From the NCBI GenBank assembly GCA_045587205.1, contig JAZNBV010000019.1, positions 1-32,516 of the forward strand: DNA of 32,516 bases, written 5' to 3'. This document shows positions 16,124-23,135 of this stretch, piece by piece. Numbering within the stretch: position 1 is the first letter of the stretch; each line of letters begins with the position of its first letter. The notes under the pieces were generated by a model, which saw only the letters and a list, made by a program, of their open reading frames with translations, was not told the origin of the DNA and did not search any database. The stretch is from SIG78 sp045587205 (GTDB lineage Bacteria; Verrucomicrobiota; Lentisphaeria; Victivallales; Victivallaceae). A program made the position numbers and the translations under genes.

Positions 16124-17929
16124 TCAACACTTTTCTACTTTCAAATCAACTTTTACACTGTTGGTTGCCGAATTGAACCGGGCTGTTTTGTACAATGCGT
16201 TGCGGTTGCCGGCAACCCAGCGTTCTTCGATCTTTTCTGCGGCATCACTGGTTATGGAGAAACGGCAGTTGCGGTATTCTACATCAAAGCCGTTTTCTGT
16301 TGCGCGGCTGACACCCCAGGTCTCTCCGTTGGTCATAATCATCGGCACGCGGTAGGAGATCGGACTGCTGCAATTGCTGCACGCTTCGACCGAGGCGGAT
16401 TTTTCAGTCAGACGGATCTTTTCAGAGATCTTGCCGACTTTGCTCGGCCAATCCACAGCAAACTCCACATAGTCAGAGTTTACAACCGGATCCCGGAAGC
16501 AGCACTCCGAAGGATCTTCAATGATCATATCAGCCACAAAACAGCCGTCTTCGGCACAGCCGGGGCCGATCGCCAGAGCTTCCTGCGGTTTGATGACCAG
16601 AATCAAACTCGGATGCGCCGTTACCGGTGTGGAGAGCACCAGTTCCGACGGAAATCCGGCAATATGCCATCTGCCCCAGCCTACGGCGTCGTAACCGCGG
16701 TTGGGTTTGAGTTCGATTTCTATATGGCTGCCGTTGATATAAGCAAAAACCTTGTGGAATATATCTGTGGTAGTCCAGAGGTATGTTCCGCATTCTGAAG
16801 GTGTTACATCGGCAAAAGGTATGCTGTCATCTGCCACCAGCGAAGCAATGGCAAGTTGACTGGCTATCAGCAATGTATATGCCCCGTAGAAACCGTAATC
16901 ACGCTGTCTGCCGTGCTGCGCGGCGGCGGGGAAACGGTTTTTGTTGAAATTGACCGGAGTCTGCAGCAGGTAACTTTCTATACTGTTGACCGCGCGTGCA
17001 GCGGCGCGGCGGAAAACGCCTGCCATATAAATATCGCCCATAGCTTTGAATTTGCGGGCCTCAAGCTCGCAGATAATGGCAAAACTTGCTTCCACAAAGT
17101 TCTGCTGATTGCTTCTGCCGCCGAAGGGCATTTCACCGAGGCTTGACTGATAAAGCAAACTGCACATAGCGCCATTGCGCAGGATCCCGGAAAGCTTGCT
17201 GCCGTACGGTTCTTCATAAGTTGTAAAATATTGTGCCAGTTCGAGATTCATCCGCGGTGTTATATCATAAACTATCGGTGCGTGCGGGTCGCGGTACATA
17301 CCAAGTTCGTCAAAACGCTCAAACTGTTCGTCAAGGTAAGAGTAAACAAAATCACGGTGATCGACAATACCCAGATGTTTTTTCATTGCTTCACCGGCCA
17401 GCGCAAAAGTAATGTAATTCTGACGCTGTTCCAGATCGGGCAGACGGGTGCGGGTTCTGCCGTAGGTTACTTCAGGATCATAACTTGCATACATATCGTG
17501 CCAGCGCTTGATAAGTGCCGGATCGACTTTGTCCTGCAATGCAATGTAAGTCATCAATGACTCTTTGACCAGAAATTCGCCGTAAGAGGTTTGGGCTCCC
17601 AGCAGTTGTGCCATCACCGGCTCCATAGCCTTGACGGCAGAATCCATAAGGTCAAGACAGCGGCCCTGCTGCATAAGGGCGCCTAAAGCTCCGATGTAGC
17701 GTGCGGTGACGGTGGGGGTTTCGCGGTGTTCATAAGGGTCTATGATTTCGCCGGTGGTTTGATCCTGCCACGCGCTGCCGGTACGGACAATGTGCTCGGC
17801 AAGGTCAAGATATTTTGCTTTAGGTACTTCCGGCAGCGGCCTGGCAGGTTTTTTGGCAACCAGACTGCGAACCAGTTCTTCAGGGGTGGAAAATGAGCCT
17901 TGATCTGAAATGAACACAGGATGTTGCAT
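16124..17929 (-). CDS. Uncharacterised ~600-residue protein, first of a tandem pair (operon leader gene)
   Basis: A 601-residue paralogue of the neighbouring 600-residue protein, 40 bp away. The two share ISDQGS(F)-x-TPEELVRSL at the N-terminus, the EMPFGGRSNQQNFVEASFA block, YGFYGAYTLLIASQLAIASL and the terminal ARFNSATNS-KV, and their DNA is also near-identical in parts of the centre (compare 15207-15290 with 17057-17140). They diverge most in the last third, for example where this copy gains Cys residues (ACSNCSS), so the C-terminal domain may set specificity. There is no signal peptide. AAAGGA precedes the ATG. It is the first gene after the regulated promoter and faces the AraC gene, so its product is probably a key enzyme for the inducing substrate. 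Confidence 0.9.
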   Translation of the reverse strand: MQHPVFISDQGSFSTPEELVRSLVAKKPARPLPEVPKAKYLDLAEHIVRTGSAWQDQTTGEIIDPYEHRETPTVTARYIGALGALMQQGRCLDLMDSAVKAMEPVMAQLLGAQTSYGEFLVKESLMTYIALQDKVDPALIKRWHDMYASYDPEVTYGRTRTRLPDLEQRQNYITFALAGEAMKKHLGIVDHRDFVYSYLDEQFERFDELGMYRDPHAPIVYDITPRMNLELAQYFTTYEEPYGSKLSGILRNGAMCSLLYQSSLGEMPFGGRSNQQNFVEASFAIICELEARKFKAMGDIYMAGVFRRAAARAVNSIESYLLQTPVNFNKNRFPAAAQHGRQRDYGFYGAYTLLIASQLAIASLVADDSIPFADVTPSECGTYLWTTTDIFHKVFAYINGSHIEIELKPNRGYDAVGWGRWHIAGFPSELVLSTPVTAHPSLILVIKPQEALAIGPGCAEDGCFVADMIIEDPSECCFRDPVVNSDYVEFAVDWPSKVGKISEKIRLTEKSASVEACSNCSSPISYRVPMIMTNGETWGVSRATENGFDVEYRNCRFSITSDAAEKIEERWVAGNRNALYKTARFNSATNSVKVDLKVEKC

Positions 17930-17977
17930 AGATCGAATCCTTTACTTTTGAAAACAGTTGGCACTTTTGTTACAGAT

Positions 17978-18005
17978 AATATAAACAGAAAAATTATTTT
18001 GACAA
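17978..18005 (-). promoter_or_regulatory. Candidate promoter of the five-gene minus-strand operon
   Basis: Read on the minus strand, TTGTCA (18005-18000), a 16-bp spacer and TATATT (17983-17978) lie about 50 bp before the ATG at 17929. An 18-bp-spaced TATTAT overlaps. The -35 abuts the direct-repeat operator. Confidence 0.6.
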
Positions 18006-18011
18006 TAATGA

Positions 18012-18045
18012 TTCCGGGCAAAAAGATAATTATTTCGGGCAGAAA
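18012..18045. promoter_or_regulatory. Candidate AraC operator: 13-bp direct repeats, 21 bp apart
   Basis: TTCCGGGCAAAAA (18012-18024) and TTTCGGGCAGAAA (18033-18045) match at 11 of 13 positions and start 21 bp apart, two helical turns. AraC-family activators bind two direct half-sites with this phasing, commonly touching the -35. Here the pair lies exactly between the -35 boxes of the two divergent promoters, 6 bp from one and 1 bp from the other. The GGGC core stands out in an AT-rich intergenic region. Confidence 0.65.
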
Positions 18046-18046
18046 C

Positions 18047-18075
18047 TTGCAATAATTACTCAAACAGGGTATATT
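18047..18075 (+). promoter_or_regulatory. Candidate promoter of the AraC-family gene
   Basis: TTGCAA (18047-18052), a 17-bp spacer and TATATT (18070-18075) give a start near 18082, about 30 nt before the ATG. The -35 adjoins the right half of the direct repeat, so the regulator may control its own gene. Confidence 0.65.
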
Positions 18076-18113
18076 AAAGAGTATCCGTAAAATCTGATAA
18101 CCACAGAGTTTTT

Positions 18114-18908
18114 ATGCAGAAAGAAGATTTTGTACAGTTACTTGGCAATTCTGTAAAGATTTCGCGCGTGACTTCTTTTCAGGGGATACCCGGCGAGCGT
18201 GCCGCCTGGCACGCGCATTACAACCGCCTGCATCTGGCATTTATTGAATCCGGGCGCGGCGAGTATGAAATGCGCGGGCGGATCTGGCAGCTGCGCGCCA
18301 ACAGTGTGATTATGGCAATGCCGGGGGAATTTCACGAGTTCCGCGTGGATGAGCGCTATCCCTATTTTGCGTGGTTTATTTATCTGGACTATCTGGCGGA
18401 TCCGCCGGACTTTCTTTCCCGCAGTATGCAGGCGGATAAAAAGGTTTTCAGGCTGCTTGCCCGGCTTGCCGATGCGTGCAAAACCCCGGATAATAAACTT
18501 ATGCAGTACGGCTTGCTGCTGGAGATCTTTGCATTGCTGAAAAATGCGGAACCTGCTGCCGGAACCGCCGGGCGTGCGGGGATCGAACCGGCGTGGGCGC
18601 CGGTTTTCAAGGCGCTGCACGGACCGCCTTTCAATTATCCCGGGATCGATGCGCTGTCAGAAATGCGCAAAGTCAGCCGGAGAAACTTCACAAGCTGGTT
18701 TCATAAAGTCACCGGGCAGACTGTGAAAGAATATTATCTGGATAAAGTTATGACTTACGCGGAAAAAATGCTTTGTGAAAATATGCCGCAAAAAGAACTT
18801 GCCTCCCGCTGCGGTTACTCCAATGTGCAGAACTTTATGGCGGCGTATCGCGCGTATCAATCCGGCAAGAGCGGTAAAAAAGGTTCCGGAGGCGGGTTCC
18901 GGCTGTAG
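18114..18908 (+). CDS. AraC-family transcriptional regulator
   Basis: A 264-residue regulator. Residues ~30-90 are the cupin-type sensor domain with the common LHLAFIESGRGEYEM and MAMPGEFHEF segments. Residues ~170-255 hold the two helix-turn-helix units: ALSEMRKVSRRNFTSWFHKV, then PQKELASRCGYSNVQNFMAA with the family's G-Y-x-x-x-x-x-F pattern. It is divergent from the operon led by the 601-residue protein, with 184 bp between the starts, so it most likely activates that operon in response to a sugar-derived ligand. It ends in TAG, the only intact gene in the window to do so. The ribosome site is weak (AGAG). Confidence 0.94.
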   Translation: MQKEDFVQLLGNSVKISRVTSFQGIPGERAAWHAHYNRLHLAFIESGRGEYEMRGRIWQLRANSVIMAMPGEFHEFRVDERYPYFAWFIYLDYLADPPDFLSRSMQADKKVFRLLARLADACKTPDNKLMQYGLLLEIFALLKNAEPAAGTAGRAGIEPAWAPVFKALHGPPFNYPGIDALSEMRKVSRRNFTSWFHKVTGQTVKEYYLDKVMTYAEKMLCENMPQKELASRCGYSNVQNFMAAYRAYQSGKSGKKGSGGGFRL

Positions 18909-18953
18909 TTAAACGGTGCGGCAGAAAGTGATTTTTCAAGGTTATGGATCGCC

Positions 18954-18985
18954 GCCAATGCTTTATTGGCATAAAAAATAACTTT
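18954..18985 (+). terminator. Weak hairpin after the AraC gene
   Basis: GCCAAT (18954-18959) and ATTGGC (18965-18970) form a 6-bp stem with a 5-nt loop. A T run follows only after an A-rich stretch, so termination here would be inefficient. Confidence 0.35.
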
Positions 18986-19043
18986 TTTTGCAAATAATAC
19001 TCCAGATTGCATATATTTTTCTGCAAAGAAACTGATTTGAAAC

Positions 19044-19072
19044 TTGTTTAAGTGCCTTACCGGTGTTATATT
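19044..19072 (+). promoter_or_regulatory. Candidate promoter of the dehydrogenase-hydrolase operon
   Basis: TTGTTT (19044-19049), a 17-bp spacer and TATATT (19067-19072) predict a start near 19079, about 26 nt before the ATG at 19105. The architecture matches the promoters at 18047 and 24532. Confidence 0.6.
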
Positions 19073-19104
19073 TTACAAAAACACTGAATAGAGGATAGAA
19101 CATT

Positions 19105-20130
19105 ATGGAAAAAATCAAAGTTGCCCAGCTTGGCGTGTATCACGAACACGCTGCCGGCAAATTTGCCGCATTGAAAAAGCTGCCGGATATTTACGAAATA
19201 GTCGGCTACTGGAACGATGACACTTACTGCAAAACACCACGCCGCGAACTCGCCGGATTGGGTACTTATGACGGTTATAAGGCTATGACTCTTGACGAGA
19301 TACTCAACTACCCCGGCTTGCAGGCGGTTACGGTGGAAGTACCCAATAACGACCTGGTGCCCATTGCAATGAAGTGTATGGAAAAAGGTCTGGCAATGCA
19401 TATGGATAAACCCGCCGGCGAAGATCTTGCCGCGTATAAAAAACTGCTCGACGGCTGCAAGGCAAAAAATCTGCCGTTCCAGATGGGATTTATGTTCCGC
19501 GGCAATCCGGCGTTCCAGTTCTGCATCAAAGCTGTCAAAGGCGGACTGCTGGGCGATGTTTTTGAAATCCAGGCCGATATGAACCACAATTACGGCGGCG
19601 AAGAGTATCAGGAATATATCGGCAAGTTTCCCGGGGGAATTATGTATAATCTCGGCTGCCACCTGATCGACTTTGTGGTATCTGCTCTGGGAAGACCTGA
19701 AAAAATCACGCCTTTTATGCATCCGGCGCCCGGATACCCCGCGCACGTATTCAACAATTGCACTGCGATTCTGGAATATGCCAATCACGCGGTGGTTACA
19801 CTCAACGCCTGTTCCAAAGATGCGCTGCCGACTCACCGGCGCACAATGAGGATCGTGGGTACCAACGGCACGATCCTGTTTTCGCCGCTGGAACGCTTTG
19901 ACGGTCAGATGCTGGAAGTCTCTCTGGAACTGGCAAAAGATGCGTGGAACTTCCCTGCCGGTAAACACATTCTCAAATTCCCCGCGCAGAACGACCGTTA
20001 CAGCGCCCAGCTCAAAGAACTGGCATCAGTTATCCGCGGCGAAAAAGTCATTGATTATTCTTACGAACACGATTATCTGGTTCACGAAATAACTCTCGCG
20101 GCCTCAAACTATATAAAATGGAGTAAATAA
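19105..20130 (+). CDS. Gfo/Idh/MocA-family NAD(P)-dependent oxidoreductase
   Basis: A 341-residue enzyme of the family that oxidises sugars, cyclitols and their derivatives at a hydroxyl. The N-terminal Rossmann domain begins VAQLGVYHEHA, an unusual form of the glycine motif. MHMDKPAGEDLA carries Lys102 of the family's E-K-P equivalent (here D-K-P). NLGCHLIDFVVSALGRP gives the catalytic His186 and Asp189 of the C-terminal substrate domain. GAGGA precedes the ATG. The next gene begins 2 bp after the stop, so it leads a four-gene plus-strand set. The substrate is unknown. Confidence 0.94.
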   Translation: MEKIKVAQLGVYHEHAAGKFAALKKLPDIYEIVGYWNDDTYCKTPRRELAGLGTYDGYKAMTLDEILNYPGLQAVTVEVPNNDLVPIAMKCMEKGLAMHMDKPAGEDLAAYKKLLDGCKAKNLPFQMGFMFRGNPAFQFCIKAVKGGLLGDVFEIQADMNHNYGGEEYQEYIGKFPGGIMYNLGCHLIDFVVSALGRPEKITPFMHPAPGYPAHVFNNCTAILEYANHAVVTLNACSKDALPTHRRTMRIVGTNGTILFSPLERFDGQMLEVSLELAKDAWNFPAGKHILKFPAQNDRYSAQLKELASVIRGEKVIDYSYEHDYLVHEITLAASNYIKWSK

Positions 20131-20132
20131 CT

Positions 20133-21092
20133 ATGTATGCAATGATTCTTGATGAAGAACGTAATTTCAAATGGTGCCAAATGCCCGATCCGGTACGCAA
20201 AGCCGGTGAGGTTATTATAGACGTTCACGCCGCCGCAGTCAACCGCGCCGACCTGATGCAGAAAGACGGTTGCTACGCTTCTCCTGAAGGCTGGCCGCAG
20301 TGGTGCGGTCTGGAAGTTGCCGGAACCATTGCTGAAGCTGCTGAAGACTCTGAATTCAAAGTCGGCGATCGCGTAGCTGCTCTGGTCGGCGGCGGCGGTT
20401 ATTCCGAAAAAATCGCCGTGCCGGAAGGTATGGTTATTCATATTCCTGACGCAATGGATATGATTCAGGCGGCAGGTATTCCGGAAGTGTGGAGTACTGT
20501 CTATCTCAACTTGCAGCTGGAAGCCGGCGGTATGAAAGAAGGCGATGTATTCTATATGCAGGCCGGTGCCAGCGGTGTCGGTCTGGCAGCTATCCAGTAT
20601 GCCAAACTGATGGGCGCCAAAGTCATCACCACTATTGATTCACCGGAAAAGGCGGCATTTGTCAAAAAACTGGGCGCGGATTTTGTTCTGGACTACCGCA
20701 CCGAAGATGTCCGGCCGGTGATCGAAGCCAATCCGCCGACGGTGGCGCTGGACTGCATCGGCGGCAAGCTGATGGGCGAATGCTTCAAGAATATGGTGTT
20801 CGGCGGCCGCTGGATTATGATCGCCACTATGGCGGGGGCGGAAACCGTGATAAATCTGGAAACCGTCTGGCGCAAGCGCATTCGTCTGATCGGCAGCACC
20901 CTCCGCAGCCGCACATCGGAAGAAAAGAGCCGCATTATGCACGATCTTAAAGATAAACTCCTGCCGCTTTTTGTGGAGGGTAAACTTATTTCCAATGTGC
21001 ACGCGGTCTTTCCGATCCAGGAAGTTGAAGCTGCCCACGGAGTGCTGCGCCGCGCGGAAAACATCGGTAAGGTTGTATTGACTTTCAAATAA
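20133..21092 (+). CDS. Zinc-independent MDR-superfamily NAD(P)H:quinone oxidoreductase-like
   Basis: A 319-residue medium-chain dehydrogenase/reductase of the QOR/PIG3 type. The N-terminal GroES-like domain carries AAAVNRADLMQKDGCY and the characteristic GLEVAGTI segment. The cofactor domain has QAGASGVGLAAIQYAKLMGA, a complete A-x-x-G-V-G-x-x-A-I-Q-x-A-K motif. The catalytic-zinc Cys/His set of alcohol dehydrogenases is absent. Such enzymes usually reduce quinones or enones, or act on sugar-derived ketones. GGAG precedes the start, which is 2 bp after the upstream stop. Role in the cluster is inferred only from position. Confidence 0.94.
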   Translation: MYAMILDEERNFKWCQMPDPVRKAGEVIIDVHAAAVNRADLMQKDGCYASPEGWPQWCGLEVAGTIAEAAEDSEFKVGDRVAALVGGGGYSEKIAVPEGMVIHIPDAMDMIQAAGIPEVWSTVYLNLQLEAGGMKEGDVFYMQAGASGVGLAAIQYAKLMGAKVITTIDSPEKAAFVKKLGADFVLDYRTEDVRPVIEANPPTVALDCIGGKLMGECFKNMVFGGRWIMIATMAGAETVINLETVWRKRIRLIGSTLRSRTSEEKSRIMHDLKDKLLPLFVEGKLISNVHAVFPIQEVEAAHGVLRRAENIGKVVLTFK

Positions 21093-21104
21093 GCAAGATA
21101 CCGG

Positions 21105-21147
21105 ACGGTACCTGTGCCGGAGAAATCCCCCCCCGGGTACCGTTTTT
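21105..21147 (+). terminator. Intra-operon terminator or attenuator
   Basis: ACGGTACC (21105-21112) pairs with GGTACCGT (21136-21143), followed by TTTTT. The loop contains a run of eight C, which could compete for pairing. It lies between the oxidoreductase gene and the metallo-hydrolase gene, so it may reduce downstream expression. Confidence 0.65.
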
Positions 21148-21163
21148 GCACAGAAAGACTGCT

Positions 21164-21850
21164 ATGAAAATCACAGTTCTCTCCACCGGCACTATTGAAA
21201 CGTGGCTGCATCTGCACGCCCGTCCGCTGAAACGCGCAGAGAATATCCGCATTTCCGTACCTGTACCCTGCTATCTTATTGAGCACGGCGGCAAAAAGTT
21301 TCTTTTTGATGCCGGTCAGAAGCCGCTGAAAAAAGTTCAGGATCCGCTGGCGATGTATCTGGTAAAGGTCAAGCCCGGGGAAACCGCCGTGGAACTGCTG
21401 GCGGCAAAAGGTATAGCTGCAAGCAATATAGATTATGTAATTATATCGCACGCGCACAGCGACCATTACGCCGGGCTGGTTGATTTTCCGCAGGCCAAAG
21501 TCATTGCTCAAAGCGCGGCAGCGGAATCGCTTAAAAAAGTGTTTCCCAACGAATTTATAACTGTTGACGGCAAATACGATTGCCTTAATGACGGAGCAAT
21601 GCTCTGCATACCCACGCCCGGTCACGCGCCGGGGCACCAGAGTCTGCTGCTGACGCGCGATGACGGCAGCCGGATTCTGCTGGTTGGCGATGTGGTTTAT
21701 ATGCCGGAAGCCGTGGATTACGAACCTGATGCCGGAGAATATGCCGGCAACCCCGGATATTTTGACTCCATACGTCTGCTGCGGTCAATGCAAGCTGACG
21801 GCGTGGAACTCTGTTTCGGACACGATCCTTATACGCTGGTTCAACTTTAA
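21164..21850 (+). CDS. Metallo-beta-lactamase-fold hydrolase (lactonase-like)
   Basis: About 228 residues from the ATG at 21164; a TTG at 21146 lies in the terminator's T run and is not credible. HAHSDHYAG (~96-104) is the H-x-H-x-D-H metal motif, PTPGHAPGHQS gives the next His, LLVGDVVY the bridging Asp, and CFGHDPYTL the last His, so the dinuclear zinc site looks complete. The spacing resembles AHL lactonases and other lactone or ester hydrolases of the AttM/AiiA kind. In this cluster a sugar-lactone hydrolase is a reasonable guess. The ribosome site is poor, and a terminator-like hairpin precedes it. Confidence 0.93.
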   Translation: MKITVLSTGTIETWLHLHARPLKRAENIRISVPVPCYLIEHGGKKFLFDAGQKPLKKVQDPLAMYLVKVKPGETAVELLAAKGIAASNIDYVIISHAHSDHYAGLVDFPQAKVIAQSAAAESLKKVFPNEFITVDGKYDCLNDGAMLCIPTPGHAPGHQSLLLTRDDGSRILLVGDVVYMPEAVDYEPDAGEYAGNPGYFDSIRLLRSMQADGVELCFGHDPYTLVQL

Positions 21851-21866
21851 TTTACGAGGTAATACA

Positions 21867-22640
21867 ATGAAAAGCGTTCTCAAACGATTCCGCCCCACAC
21901 TCTGCGGCATTATGGCAGGACAGACTCCCGGAGAATTGATCGCCGGAGCTAAAGATCTGCAGGCCGACGGCGCCGATGCCATAGCTGTGGAACTTTTTGA
22001 TTTTCAAGTGGAACACCGCAATGTCGAAGCGTTCCGACAGGTGATAAACTCTGTTGATCTGCCTTTTATGTTCTGCTATTACCGCACCGACCGGCTGGAT
22101 AAACCCTCCGATGACAAGCGCCAGGAAATCCTGCTCCAGACCGTGGAAGCCGGCGCCGCGATCGTTGATGTGATGGCGGATCTTTATGACCCGGCGCCGC
22201 GCCAGATAACTTACAATTCTGAAGCCATAGACAAGCAGATGCGCCTGATCGATAAAATCCACTCAATGGGGGCGCAGGTGGTAATGTCAGCACATACACA
22301 GAGTTTTCTTGATGCTGAAGAAACCCTGAAAATTCTGCAGAGTATGGAAGCGCGCGGCGCCGATATCGTCAAAATCGTCAATACCGCCAACAGTGCCGAT
22401 GAACTTGCGGAAACAATGCGTACGACAATGATCCTGCAGGAAAAACTCACCAGACCGTTCATACATCTCTGCAGCGGGAAATACCGTGTTCCGCACCGTT
22501 TTACCGGTTCGCTCCTCGGTGCCTCGCTGGTGTTCGGCGTACACAGTTACAACAACCGCTACACCTTTCCGCAGCCGCTTTTGAGGAATCTGCGTCAGGT
22601 GATCGATGCGGTGAACTGGAACATCCGCGATCTGGAATAA
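21867..22640 (+). CDS. Type I 3-dehydroquinate dehydratase-like enzyme
   Basis: A 257-residue TIM-barrel protein with ATG after ACGAGG. His143 in VVMSAHTQSF and Lys169 in ADIVKIVNTANSADE occupy the positions of the His143/Lys170 pair of E. coli AroD, and FTGSLLGASLVFG matches the late conserved loop. The Schiff-base chemistry is therefore probably retained. The shikimate pathway is possible, but the gene sits after sugar dehydrogenases and a lactonase-like gene. It may instead dehydrate a cyclic keto-polyol such as dehydroquinate from quinate or an inositol-derived ketone. The frame is open upstream, but that part overlaps the previous gene and has no start site. Confidence 0.85.
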   Translation: MKSVLKRFRPTLCGIMAGQTPGELIAGAKDLQADGADAIAVELFDFQVEHRNVEAFRQVINSVDLPFMFCYYRTDRLDKPSDDKRQEILLQTVEAGAAIVDVMADLYDPAPRQITYNSEAIDKQMRLIDKIHSMGAQVVMSAHTQSFLDAEETLKILQSMEARGADIVKIVNTANSADELAETMRTTMILQEKLTRPFIHLCSGKYRVPHRFTGSLLGASLVFGVHSYNNRYTFPQPLLRNLRQVIDAVNWNIRDLE

Positions 22641-22658
22641 AAACCGCCCGGAAGTTGA

Positions 22659-23135
22659 TTATTGGAGAGATGGTTTGCGGCAGTCAAAGACCATTTCATT
22701 TTCCACATCTTCAAAGCCGAAACGCTTATAGACGCCTTTGCCCATAACTGACGCGTTCAGATAGACTTTGCAGCAATCGTGTTTACGCGCTTCTTCCACC
22801 AGAAATGCCACGATCTCCGATGCCGCTCCTTTTCCGCGGTGTTCCGGCAGAGTGTACATATTCAGCAGGCAGGCGCTTTTGCCATTGGGTACGCCGTAAC
22901 TCGGCGGATGATTGTGAAGACATATTCCGCCGACAGCAATCACCGAACCGGATTCTTCGGCAATTGCGCCGATGTAGGAACCGTCCGCAATAAAACGGGC
23001 AAAATAATCAATATTGGCTTGCAGAAATGCTTCCATATCTGCCGGCGCCGGAGAGGTTTCGCGCTCCCGGCGCATAGCAAAACGCAATCTGCCGAGCATA
23101 TCGGCATCTTCGACAGCGGCAAGGCGTATTTTCAT
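22659..23135 (-). CDS. GNAT-family N-acetyltransferase
   Basis: A 158-residue acetyltransferase of standard length. MKIRLAAVEDADMLGRLRFA is the usual N-terminal strand-helix. NMYTLPEHRGKGAASEIVAF holds the acetyl-CoA pyrophosphate loop (R-G-K-G-A-A form of Q/R-x-x-G-x-G/A). VYLNASVMGKGVYKRFGFED is the C-terminal strand and the Y-x-x-x-G-F signature. Its ATG overlaps the stop of the upstream dehydrogenase gene (ATGA at 23132-23135), so the two are translated together. The acceptor is unknown. Confidence 0.93.
   Translation of the reverse strand: MKIRLAAVEDADMLGRLRFAMRRERETSPAPADMEAFLQANIDYFARFIADGSYIGAIAEESGSVIAVGGICLHNHPPSYGVPNGKSACLLNMYTLPEHRGKGAASEIVAFLVEEARKHDCCKVYLNASVMGKGVYKRFGFEDVENEMVFDCRKPSLQ

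Noticed and set aside
21660..21866. N-terminal extension of the AroD-like gene
   Set aside because: Overlaps the MBL-hydrolase gene out of frame; the ATG at 21867 has a ribosome site and restores the family start.
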